Shown: piece after piece, positions 1 to 9,699 of the stretch | Layout: each line of letters begins with the position of its first letter | Numbering within the stretch: the first letter of the stretch is position 1 | Assembly (NCBI GenBank): GCA_948567375.1 | Contig: OX419759.1 | Location: 5,486,744-5,550,743, forward strand | Reading direction: 5' to 3' | Origin: Lunularia cruciata | Taxonomy: Eukaryota > Streptophyta > Marchantiopsida > Lunulariales > Lunulariaceae | Length of the DNA stretch: 64,000 bases | Position numbers and translations under genes: made by a program | The notes under the pieces: generated by a model | What the model saw: the letters and a program-made list of their open reading frames with translations, nothing else | Databases searched by the model: none | What the model was told of the DNA's origin: nothing

Positions 1-1202
1 TGCATCAATTATTGGATGGCAAAGCTGAAGGGAAGGATCAAGAATGCCATGAGGATACTTATTGAAGATCATCTGCCTGTTGCCGATAGAATACCTATTG
101 AAGATCATCTGCTTGTTGCTGATCAAGTTACAGAAGCAAAGAGAAGGATCAAAGAAAGAGCATCCGGAAGTGAGAAGTGAGTTGTAGATGGTGGAGCATC
201 TGAGTAGAGAGAACTTGGAGTTGAAGAGGAGGTAAACCAGAGCCTCAAAGAACTTTGGATTGATGCAATTCTCATATGAAGATTTTAGAGAACTTGTAAT
301 GAGTTTCTTGAAGTAGGGAGAGGAAATTGAGAGACAAGCATTGGAGTTGAGAGAGAAAAAGATTTTGTCTGAGAAATTGAAGGAGGACTTTGGTAACTCT
401 TGGTTGGAGGTAATCCATGCCACTGTGGAGATTGTGGGAATGGAGAAGGAGTTGGAAAGTTTGGAGAGGAGCACGGCGGATAAGGATCAATTATGACAAA
501 GGAAATTGACTGTCAGACAAGGTGAGGAGGACAGATTGCAAGGAGTGATCAGAAGTATGGAAACAAGACTAGTCTAGGACTTGCAAGAGACAGAAGCACT
601 AAAGGCATATTTTGAAGACAAATTGCAGATGCATTGGAGTGATATTAGAAGCGGAGTGAAAGAGAGTACCTCTGAGTAAAAAGAAGGATCTGGTAGAAGA
701 TGTCATTGTAGGAGTGAAGGGAATGCTGATTACCAAAACTGAGGTAAAATTGGGGGAAGCAAGATTGCATAAGTTGAAATTGATTGTGCAAGAGACGAGG
801 AAGAGACAAGCAAAGGACATAGATACAAATAGACTGTTAATTTGTTTGAGAGAAAGAGTAGATTTGAAGATGTTAGAAGTAGAAGATAATGTGTGTATTA
901 GATTAGATCTAGTAAGATCAAACTTAGATAAACTTTGTAATGAATTGAAGATAAAATCTAGATGCCAAGTAGCAGAAGTAGGAGCGTAAGTGTCTTTGGA
1001 TGAGTTACTTGAGGCATTAGAAGAAAGTGGGTTGGTTGATCAAGATGTAGATAGATTAGCCATAACTTCAATTTCAGTCCAGACTGAAGACATCGTTGAG
1101 GTAGTGGAGGAATTAGTAGTAGAAGATAGACCTAAAGAAGGAGAAGTGATAGAAGAAGCATTGAGTTTAGAAGCCAAAGTCAAGGTAGATATCAGATCAG
1201 AG
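1..1202 (+). pseudogene. Family-A U3 protein, coiled-coil and C-terminal part (broken)
   Basis: Several frames together give a lysine/glutamate-rich heptad-like chain, best read at 714-989 and 990-1202, closing with an acidic tail ending VDIRSE and a stop at 1203-1205. Equivalent tails with the stop at the same place occur in the copies near 26216, 41560, 47614(-), 56747 and 58600(-). The conserved core around 830-940 has a leucine-rich segment (LLICLRERVD) followed by an acidic stretch and a LDLVRSNLDKLC segment. Function is unknown; by composition it is a coiled-coil protein. Frameshifts and stops before 714 show it is dead. No catalytic motif is visible. Confidence 0.6.
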
Positions 1203-1326
1203 TAGTAATAGATTTGAGATTTGAAAGTGCAGATATGAAGAGATGGATTGTCATTTTGGATCTTTAGGTTGTTAAAGTTGTGGTTGAAATGGTATAATAG
1301 TTAGAAAACTATTGAAGTGCTCTGGA

Positions 1327-1336
1327 TATTTAAAGG
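1327..1336 (+). promoter_or_regulatory. TATA-like box of family-A LTR
   Basis: TATTTAAAGG lies 668 bp from the LTR end. The same word, or a one-base variant, lies 648-678 bp from the 3' end in the copies with boxes at 26339, 41681, 56867 and, on the minus strand, 47479. The copy at 57684-59712 has a CTTAAATA variant at 664 bp after removing a 136-bp duplication. This is the expected place for the U3/R promoter of an LTR. Confidence 0.55.
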
Positions 1337-1994
1337 AGGCATTCATAGTGAAATGTTGTTCAGTATTCATATTTTCAAAGTTGATAAAGCGAAGTGTTGT
1401 AACTCAATGCTCATTGTTTTAGCTTAATTCTGAGTATCAATGCTACTTGTGTTTGTGAGTTTGAAGAATTTTGAAGTGCAAGTCAATGTGTTGGATGTTG
1501 GACTTTACAATATTGTTCTTCATTCTATGTGTTTGATCCTGAATGAATTGCAATCAAGGCAATGCCTTGAGAGATCTATGAGGAATTGTAGCGTTGGTAG
1601 TATTTTGCAATTGTGACCGTAGCATTTGATTGATGTGAAGCAATTTCCTTTGAGGAATTTGTGCCTTCAATGGAGGGGTAGAACACAATTCTGAGGCAAA
1701 GTCATTTTGTAGTGAAGTAGCCTTCTTGAAAGAGATTGAATCATTACAATAAAGTTGGTTTGGAAAGATTTGATGAATTGTGATTTATGGGTGTTGTTAA
1801 AGTATGACAAGATTATGAATTAAGTACTTGTTACTCTCTTTTGAGTGTGGTTTCTACTCAAGAGATTAAAGAAGAACTCAAGAAAAACTTTTGGTGACAT
1901 TTACTTTGTATTTGAACATTCTTGACCAGTATCTCTTTAGGAAAAAACTTTACTTATTGATTATCACAAAAGTGATACTTGTTGGGTTGTCACA

Positions 1995-2386
1995 TGTCCT
2001 TTCTCCATACAAAAAGCACATAGAATCACTCTTTCCTCCAAGATCCTCTCAAGGCTTGCTTTAAATTATATTTTTAATTCTCTTTCCTCAAATCAACCCC
2101 TACAATCACCTCAGACCCTTGGGAAATCTTGCATAGTCTTAGCCTCCACTCTTGGTGATCCTTAATGCTCCTAGGATGAGTCAAACACTCAAACATACTT
2201 TTGGTTGTTCTCACACTCCTTGTGCATGAGATCTCAACTCTCCTAAATTGACCTCTTCTAATAATATCACTAAATTCTCTCAATAGGTATATCATGTTTT
2301 TTTGAAACTTTGTATACTTGATCAACATCCTATGGCATTCTCCCCTACAAAATTTTAGATCCTCTCATCAAGCCATTTGGCTTAGG
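1995..2386. other. Unassigned spacer between two family-A copies
   Basis: AT-rich sequence with a pyrimidine bias on the plus strand. A minus-strand open frame of 84 codons (2074-2328) shows no motif I recognise. It may be older target DNA into which both neighbouring family-A units inserted, but no copy elsewhere in the window confirms this. Confidence 0.3.
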
Positions 2387-3146
2387 TGTGGTACACACAC
2401 TTTTCATTTTTGACAAGGTTTTTGCAGAAGAAGTGCATTATTGGAACCAAACTGAACCCAAATGGAAAAGAAACAAGGAGAAGCTTATGTTTTGATCTGA
2501 CCTAAGGAAATCAACTTTGTATCAAAGGAGGAAGAACTTGGATTGGGCTAGAAGGAGGGGAACTTTGTATCGAAATGGAAGTTGGAGGTCAGGATGACTG
2601 CGGGGCCTGTATCTCAATGACTAAATGTCTGAACTGTGCATGTTATGTCTCGTTGGAAGTGTCTTCTTCAAGGCTTTCCGCTGCTACCAAAATCGTTAAG
2701 TTTGAAGGTTTGTAGTAGAAGTTACAATCATTTGAAGCTTCTGTAGTAGATGTATAGAGTAGTAGAAATACTTCGGGCTGAGTTCTTCGGGGTTATATGA
2801 ATTTGGGTTTACATGACTTTGGGTCAAGAGACTTTGCATTAGGAAAAAGGTGACCTAATCCAAGGTTTTCAAATATCAAATGTAGGAGTCTTTGGGTCAG
2901 ATATTTGAAAGAATTAGGACAAAGAAAGAAGAAATAGTTACGATACCCATGACTTTGATTCTAATTCAACTTAAAGATAGGATAGAAATTGAAGGAGGAG
3001 TAGCAATAATGAATGAACCCAAAGTGCAAGATAGATAGTGTGTGTCTTTGGATTTGTCATTTGAGACTTTAGAGAAAAGTGGGTTGTGAGATAAGGAGGT
3101 AGATATGTTACCAATGTCAATAATTGCAGATCAAAGTGAAGATAAA
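2387..3146 (+). mobile_element. Family-A LTR, short type, 5' part (copy A2)
   Basis: It starts TGTGGTACAC and matches the start of the copy at 63191 for about 750 bp. Both share a segment unique to the short form (GTATCTCAATGAC near 2610, then GGCTTTCCGCTGCTACC near 2678) and the beginning of the C-terminal tail of the family protein near 3010-3130. It breaks off near 3146, where retrotransposon pol sequence starts. The TATA box and 3' tail are missing. Confidence 0.65.
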
Positions 3147-3635
3147 TGGCCGGATATTGATGTATTGTGAGTTGAAACCCGTTTGGGAAAGAAGAAATGT
3201 AATCTCAAAGAAGTGAACACTACCTCATTCTCTTTGAGGAAGTTGAAGGGACTTTGTCCTAAATCCATCTTGTTTGCTAAGGATGAGAAGATTTTGGCCA
3301 AGGCCAAAGTCAAAGCCTAGTAAAGAAATAAAAGGAAGCTATGCAAAGAGACTAAGAGATGGTCTTAGAGGAAGTGCAAAAGGAGAAACCTCCAATGTTT
3401 GAAGCTGACATCAGATCCATAGTCAAAGATCTGATTCAAGCCAAGGTGGGTAAACTAGGGTCTAGAACACCAGTACTTAGGTCACAATCCGCAAGAGACC
3501 TAAAGTTACTTCAGATTGGGTTGAGAATTCAAACCCAAAGCCAAAGCAAAGGAAGTTGAAACTAGGAGGAGTATTCCAATATAGTATTGTGGCAGATTAA
3601 GCATCCACTAAAGTGAACATGATGTTCAACCAGTT

Positions 3636-4092
3636 GTGGGAGAATTGAGTTTGGCTCTTAAGAAAGTGCAAATGATCCTCAAGAAGGATCTGCCTACCAT
3701 ATATCATATTGAGCATGAAGATTTGGGATCTCCAGAGACAGATGCAGAGATTGCGGGTTGTATGATCATGTCTATACCCATTGACTTGGGTTTAGTTGTG
3801 AACGTGATAATGGAGGAAATCACACATAGGTTGGGGTACCACACCTTTGAACTACACCTCAAATCCTGAAGTTTGCATATTATCCAAGTGCAGACCTTTG
3901 GGTATGTTGTCCAATATAGTGAATGATTATTGGAGGAGTACCTTTCAAACTCAACTATACTTTACTCAAGCCAGTGACAAAACTGGTTATCCCTTATTGA
4001 TCAGAAGACCCTGGTTGTATAGTGCATGTGTTGTGGTGGATTGGCACAAACAAAGGTTGAGGTTCAAGGACATGTCATCAAAAGGACAGTAG
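3636..4092 (+). pseudogene. Retropepsin-like protease region of E
   Basis: Two overlapping frames (3636-3869 and 3847-4092) give a DLGLVVNVIMEE segment, a degenerate form of the aspartic protease site of OTA gypsy elements. It is followed by RPLGMLSNIV and then GYPLLIRRPWLY, the conserved YPLLLGRPWL-type end of that domain. The expected D-[ST]-G triad has become DLG. A frameshift lies near 3860. In a live element this enzyme would cut the Gag-Pol polyprotein. Confidence 0.6.
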
Positions 4093-4341
4093 TTGGTGAT
4101 AGACAGCTGGACAAAAGTTTCCCACCTTGAGTAAACTACTTCATCTAAAGACAAAACTCAATCTGATGATGCATCTTCTTTTATTTTGGAAGACTCGGAC
4201 CAAGAAGTCTAGGTGAATTATCTGGAATGCTACAAGGTAGATGTCAAAGAAGAAAACCCATATGATGTAGCCTTTGGTAGCAGTGATTTGGGGGAAGTGG
4301 ATTACAACTCCACTCAACTTGGACTGAGCTGAGTCAGTCAT

Positions 4342-4990
4342 GTGGAAGGAGTTATACATCATGATGATTGTCAAGATGTGGTCTTGGAAGAAGGCAAAAA
4401 ACTTCAGATATCCAAGACATTCACTCTAGATGAATTGGCAGATTATACTACCTTGTTTACCAAATACCAAGATGTATTTGCTTGGTCTATTGATCAGAAG
4501 CTAGGAATCTGCAAAAAATTGGGGAGCATTATATGGATCTAATAGAAGGTGCAGTTCCAATTTGGCAATGTTAGTATTGATTGAACCCAAATTACTCTCT
4601 CTTAGTAAAAGATGAGATTGACAATTACTTGGGGGTCATAATTATCTTTCTAGTCTTTAGTAATGAATGGATTTCCCCCATTTTCATTGTTCTAAAGAAG
4701 AAGACATGGAAAATTTTGGTATGTCAAGACTTTCACAAGGCATCACAAAGAAGGATCATCATCCCTTGCTCTTCATTGATACAATTTTAAACCACGTAGC
4801 AGGTCATCCTTGCTATAGTTTTCTTGATGGATTTTTAGGCTATATAGTCAAGTATCCATTAGAGAAGAGGAAAAAGACTTATGCACTAATGCATAGAATT
4901 AGTGCCCTTCAGGTTATGGAATGCTCTTGCTACTTTTCAGTGGATGATTGATGGTATTCTTAAAGATTTATTGTGGAAGTTATTTTATAA
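4342..4990 (+). pseudogene. Reverse transcriptase remnant of E
   Basis: The leader VFAWSIDQ (near 4475) is the usual start of plant gypsy RT. It is followed by LLVKDEID (4600), EWISPIFIV (4660), a CQDFHKA motif (4720) and HHPLLFIDTIL (4755), then YSFLDGFLGY (4815), the RT catalytic-region lead-in. The YVDD-type motif is not readable. A frameshift near 4740 splits the domain between frames, and a stop lies near 4540. It would have copied element RNA into DNA; this copy cannot. Confidence 0.65.
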
Positions 4991-5015
4991 ATTTTTTGTG
5001 TTTGGATGAAGAGAG

Positions 5016-5551
5016 GTGCGTTTAGACTACCTTCATCAAATGTTTGAAAGGTGTCATTTTGCCAGCTTTTCATTATGCCCAAAAAGATATTTCTTTGTGA
5101 TGAAAGAAGAAATTTGTTGGAGCATCGAGTGTCAAGCCAAGGAATTGAAGTTGATGTGGAGAAGTGAAGATAATTTCAGCTTTAGAAACTCCCAAAAACC
5201 TTTGGGAGTGGAGAAAAAAAAACTAGTTATCAATTGCACAAAAAGAATAACACCACTATGGAAACAAAAGCCCTCTGAATGGTGTATGGTTGCAAAAAGT
5301 TTTGACTCTACTTGTTGGGATACAAGTGTCTGTTCCATGTGGATCATTATGCACTGCAATATTTAGTGAAGAGAGCTGACCTGTTAGGACAAATTGCACA
5401 ATGGATCTTGTTACTACAAGAATTCACGTATACTATGCAGGTGATGAAGGGGGCTTTGCTTGCAAATATGGACTTCCTATCCAAGTTAGAAACTCAAGAC
5501 CAGGACCAAGAGAAAGACAATTGGTTCCTTGATGAAGAATATGCCATTTGA
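5016..5551 (+). pseudogene. RT connection and RNase H remnant of E
   Basis: At 5120-5215 one frame reads IISALETPKNL, the usual gypsy RT-thumb wording. At 5330-5500 another reads FHVDHYALQYLV followed by AQWILLLQEF, the RNase H segment with its conserved DH-x-AL-x-Y-L pattern. It ends near 5551 with an acidic tail. Large internal deletions are implied, because the RNase H core between 5230 and 5310 is unreadable. Confidence 0.55.
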
Positions 5552-5639
5552 TGGCAATGTGAAGTACAAGGTATGTTGTAGAATACCATTATCTACATAC
5601 TAGCAAATATCTTGATGTACTAGACCCAAAACAAAGGGT

Positions 5640-6770
5640 AGTCTTTCTTAGGAAAATGAGACCACATTAGATCAAGAATAATATTTTGTTTAAAATGGGA
5701 GAAGATGAGGTTCTCTGTAGGTGCTTAGAAGCCTATGAAGTAGGAGTAATAATCAAATCCTTACACTTGGGAGCATTGGGAAGTCATTATGCCTCAAAAA
5801 CATAGTTAAGAAAATCCTTGCGGTAGGATATTGGTGGCCTTCAATCTATAAAGATATTCAAGCCCATATAAAAAGTTGTGATGCTTGTTAGAGAATAGGA
5901 AAACCGATAGCTACTACTTTGGCCTTGAGACCAATTTTACCATTGGCTCCATTTGAGAAATGGGTATTGATTTTGAGGGTTCAATTCAACTAGTCACCCA
6001 ATTCACAAGGAAGAGCTACATTTAGTATTGCACTAATTATGCTACTAAAATGCTGAAAGCTGAGGTGACTTGGAAAGATGATGCAAAACAATAACAAAAT
6101 TTTTCTTCCAAAAAATCATCTCTAGATATGGATGTCCTATGGAATTAGTCAATGACCGGGGAACTCATTTTTTGAACTCACTTGTGAAAGCATTAACCAA
6201 GTATGTCCAAATGAAAAATTAGAAGACAACTATTTACAATCCAAAAGAAAATGGGCTGATAGAGAAGGAAAATGGATTACTTTGTAAAGTTTTGAATAAG
6301 ATGATAGTCAATTATTCCTCCTATTGGGACATGAAGTCATATGCAGCTTTGTGGGTATCTAAGACAACTGAAAAGATTACCACTAACTAGACTATGTATT
6401 TCTTAACTTTTGGATTGCATCACTTACTACTAGTCACATTTGAAGTACCATCCTATTGTATCTTGTGTGAAGGGAAAATTGTTAAAAGAATAAAGTCAGG
6501 ATTTTTAGATTCAATAGCCAATTTGGCTAGAGGAGAAGAGAGTGGATGCAATGCAGACTACAAAAGAAATACAAGCATGATTGGAGATTACCTATTGCTA
6601 TTTGGAAGAGCAACTTAACGTTGTTATATGACTATCACCAAACATTTTTCTAGGCAAGATTCACTTAAGGTGGATAGAGCCATATCAAGTGTAACAAATT
6701 TTTGAAAATGGCTCTATTCAAATGGTGAACTTGGAAGGAAATTTTTTACCACTTAAGTAATGGGGGGAGA
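5640..6770 (+). pseudogene. Integrase remnant of E
   Basis: Broken frames contain a degenerate zinc-binding region (5680-5900), a catalytic-core segment reading ISRYGCPMELVNDRGTHFLNS near 6118-6185 (second acidic residue), and NPKENGLIEKENGLL near 6240-6285 with the catalytic glutamate context. A C-terminal segment at 6394-6618 ends in DYLLLFGRAT. The tail reads VNLEGNFLP near 6720. The DNA-joining enzyme is recognisable by wording, but stops and frameshifts make it inactive. Confidence 0.65.
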
Positions 6771-6845
6771 GGACATTGATATTGGACCATGGACACAAAA
6801 GTACAAGAAAGGGACACAACAGATGTTTGCATGGATGCTCACATT

Positions 6846-6859
6846 TGAGGGAGGAGGTA
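6846..6859 (+). promoter_or_regulatory. Polypurine tract before LTR
   Basis: TTGAGGGAGGAGGTA directly precedes the TG of the family-A LTR at 6860. In LTR retrotransposons the plus-strand primer tract sits exactly here. No other family-A start in the window has such a tract, so this is the only copy still joined to its own internal region. Confidence 0.5.
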
Positions 6860-9690
6860 TGTGGTATCCACATTTTTTGTTTTTGGCAATTTTTAGATAG
6901 AAAATGTATTTTTAAAGCCAAATTGGAGGAAAGAGGTGAAAGACTGATGTGTTTGGATCATAAGAAAGAAATCTGATCTTGAGGAGGTTGATTTCATTTT
7001 AGAGGAAGAAGTACTTGAATCAGATTAGATAGATGGGACACCCAAAGTAAGAATACTTCACATCACATTGAATAATCCAATCCAAAGAAACCTTAACAAC
7101 CTTGATTTGTGCTTTACCAACCAAGAAGGTACACTTGACAAAATTGGCTAATTTGTGTGAAGATTTATTCAAAATTGACAAGAGCAAGTCATGCATTTGG
7201 CATCAGTTCTGACTAAAGCTTGATTGGAGAATGATTGAGATTCAAGAAGTATAAAATTTAGACATTGTTGAGGGAACTCTGCAATGTTGAAGAATTATCT
7301 TGTGCCTTTAAGTAGTTATCTTGATTACGTTAGAGTTACAAGCCAAGTCATAGGATTTTTATGTGAGAAGCATATACAAAAAGAACACATGATGCCAATG
7401 AAGGGAAGTAGACAAGTTCTGGCCATCTTGGTCTAGAACCTAGCAATTTGGAGAATTGATATGTTGGTACTATTTGAGGTCTTAAGTTGACTTCAGATTA
7501 CATTTTTGGCATGGAACTTGAACTTGAGCTTTCTAGGGTTCTTGATAAAAAAAATTCCAATAATTGTATGGATGGTCAAGATAAAGAGGGGAAGAGAGGA
7601 AATCCAAACCGCTGGATTGAGTCCAATTCAAGGGAAGTGTTGGGAAGGGATGGAAGAGAGCCCATGGTAATCATATTTGATTGGAAGTATGATCCTATAG
7701 AGGAGACCGAGGAGCTAAAAAAACACTTTTAAGGTACCCCGCAAGAAGAATGAGTATAAAGTAGACACCTATGTAGACCCAATAAGGCAAAGCATCATTG
7801 AGTCTCTGATTGCAATGATGAAACCAAAGCAAACTACCTATATATTGAAATAGTAGGTAGTTTTTGGAGGAGAGAGTGTACATTGGGAAGGTGTTTTTAT
7901 ACATGGACAAGGCATATGATTCGGAATTGGAGGAATGATTGGCCATCCCATTACTTTGTACCTATTGCAACTCACCTCTATTTGGATTTGAACTTACTCA
8001 GCCCCAAGGAGAGAAAAAAGACAAGGTCTCACTTTCATTTGGATTTACGTCAAGATGTGGATGAAGAAGAGTGACAATACATGGTAGAAGTGAAGGAAGG
8101 AGATTTATATTTTGCCAAAACTAGACAAGAGAAGATAGTGATGGTTCTAATGCCCAAATCCAAGATGAGAAGTGGACTCCAAAGATGTTGTGTCCTGCAT
8201 GAAGAGAAGGACTACTCAAAGGGTGAACTCGAGTCAAGACATAGGAAGACAAAGAAGTAAAGTCCAAAAATGGGGACTTTGGGGAGGATCTGACTTTGAA
8301 GTCTAAGGAGTAAAGCAATGAAAGTGAAGGAGAGCCTGAGGTCTAGTAGCCAGCCAATGAAGCAGCAAAAGAGAGATTAGATCAAGAATTCTATGTAGAG
8401 AACAGGCACATAGAGAGAGAGGAGAAACCTCTTGCTTGGACCCTACCAAAGGATGACATTGTGGAGGAGAGAGAGTAAGAGCTAAAGATGGTATTCCAAA
8501 GGGGAATGCAATCATAGGGGACTATTCAGACCATTAGTGCTAGGTCAAGTAGACCCCCAAGGCAAAAGAAGAGAGCTCAGAGGAGATCAGCTTGAAGGTG
8601 CAAAGATCACATCTTCAAGCCAAAGCACCTATTAAAGTATCAACTGACAAGGGCGGCAAAGAAGACATATTTAAGGCAATGAATCACTTGGCAAACATGG
8701 TGTATCCTTTTTTGGTGCATTTGTAAGCGAGGATGAAGGAGATGAAGGAGAAACATCCAGAGGTGAAGAACCGGCTCCAATAGTGAAGGTGTTGAGTATC
8801 AAAGTACTGTCGCTTAAGGTGCAATTAGCTCGTAGTGAGGAGGCGCCAAAGTAATTCCGGTAATGTGATGATACAACAATTATGTTTCAAAGATTTTCAA
8901 GGAAGCTTCAAGCAACATGACAGTTACTTGGAGCACCAAAAAGAAGTGCTAAAGGAGCTGAAAGAGCCACTCAAGAAACTGAAGGAAGAATCTGATGACG
9001 CTGACCTTAACTTAGTCCATCATAGAACCTAAAACTGAATGTAGGAACAAGCTGTGGAGGAAATAAGGCAAGTTGTGGTAGAGAAAGATTGTGCTAGTAG
9101 AGAGAACTCACAAGCCAAGGACAAGAAGAACAGCATTTGGAAGACCTAGTTAAACACACTGAAGCTCAGATTGGTCACCAAAAGGAGGAGCATAAGAAGT
9201 TGGAGGTGAAGCATGTTGAGGAGTTGTAGCTACTTCATATGAAGTTGAGGGAAGAGATGATTCAAGATGAGTCAATCTCACAAAAATGGAGTTAGGTTCA
9301 GTGAAGGAAATTGTTATACAATTAACGTGATGCTTAGCATTGGTGCCAAAGTCCAGTTGGAGGAGGCCTACCTACATGAGTTGAAATTGCTTATGTAGGA
9401 GATCCAACAAAGAAAGGTGAAGGAAGTTGATTTGAATAATTTTTCAATTTGCCTTGGAGAAAGAGTAGATAGAAAGATGATTGAAGTAGGAGATAATAAA
9501 TGTTAGACTAGATTTAGTTAAAACCAACATAGGTAAACGTACTTGTACTCTAAGTGAGACTAGACTACCCCGACCCAAAGTAGCCAAGGTCACAGTGTAG
9601 GTAACAATAGAAGAGTTAACTAAGTCAAGTAAGATTGTTAGGATAGAGTAGGATGAAATTATTAGTATGTCCATTACTTCAGTTTCTAAC
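6860..9690 (+). mobile_element. Family-A giant LTR, long type (copy A3)
   Basis: It starts TGTGGTATCCACATTTT. The 5' region (6860-7480) is non-coding and matches the copies at 13474, 27113 and 33206. The family reading frame runs from about 7487 to 9690. The copy stops there, before the TATA box and tail, where it abuts a minus-strand copy. It is preceded by a polypurine tract, so it is the best candidate for a true 3' LTR of element E. Confidence 0.7.
7487..9690 (+). pseudogene. Family-A U3 protein (broken)
   Basis: The N-terminal domain is spread over 7487-7732 and 7883-8074. It contains the conserved words DKEGKRGNP, FDWKYDPIEETEELK, then MIRNWRNDWPSHYFVP and LNLLSPKERKK, which recur in the copies at 11663-12202(-), 33573-34652 and 54491-55050. 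An acidic linker (8100-8480) leads to a degraded QRGVRSKR-like motif near 8495, then coiled-coil sequence to 9690. Many stops interrupt it. The family is unknown to me. A remote likeness to plant transposon-protein domains with a coiled-coil C-terminus, such as Athila ORF1-type proteins, is only a suggestion. Confidence 0.55.
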
Positions 9691-9699
9691 AACCTCTCA

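Larger units (their letters stand above)
1..1994 (+). mobile_element. Family-A giant LTR, 3' part (copy A1)
   Basis: This is the right-hand two kilobases of a family-A unit, cut by the window edge. It holds the coiled-coil end of the family reading frame (to about 1202), then a TATA-like box at 1327-1336, then a 660-bp tail ending GGGTTGTCACA at 1994. The same tail closes the copies ending at 26986, 42346 and 57544, and in reverse those starting at 46824, 57684, 62530 and 62779. The 3' boundary is precise because it matches all of these. Nothing after 1994 resembles a primer binding site, so no internal retrotransposon region follows. Confidence 0.8.
3147..6859 (+). mobile_element. Ty3/gypsy pol remnant E (protease, RT, RNase H, integrase)
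   Basis: A decayed pol region read through many frameshifts in the order protease, reverse transcriptase, RNase H, integrase, which is the gypsy order. The wording of the protease and RT resembles the plant Athila/Tat (OTA) branch. No gag is present on the left, where sequence joins the family-A fragment directly. On the right the integrase C-terminus is followed by about 90 bp and a purine tract, and then by a family-A LTR start at 6860. This suggests that family A provides the LTRs of this element. Confidence 0.7.
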
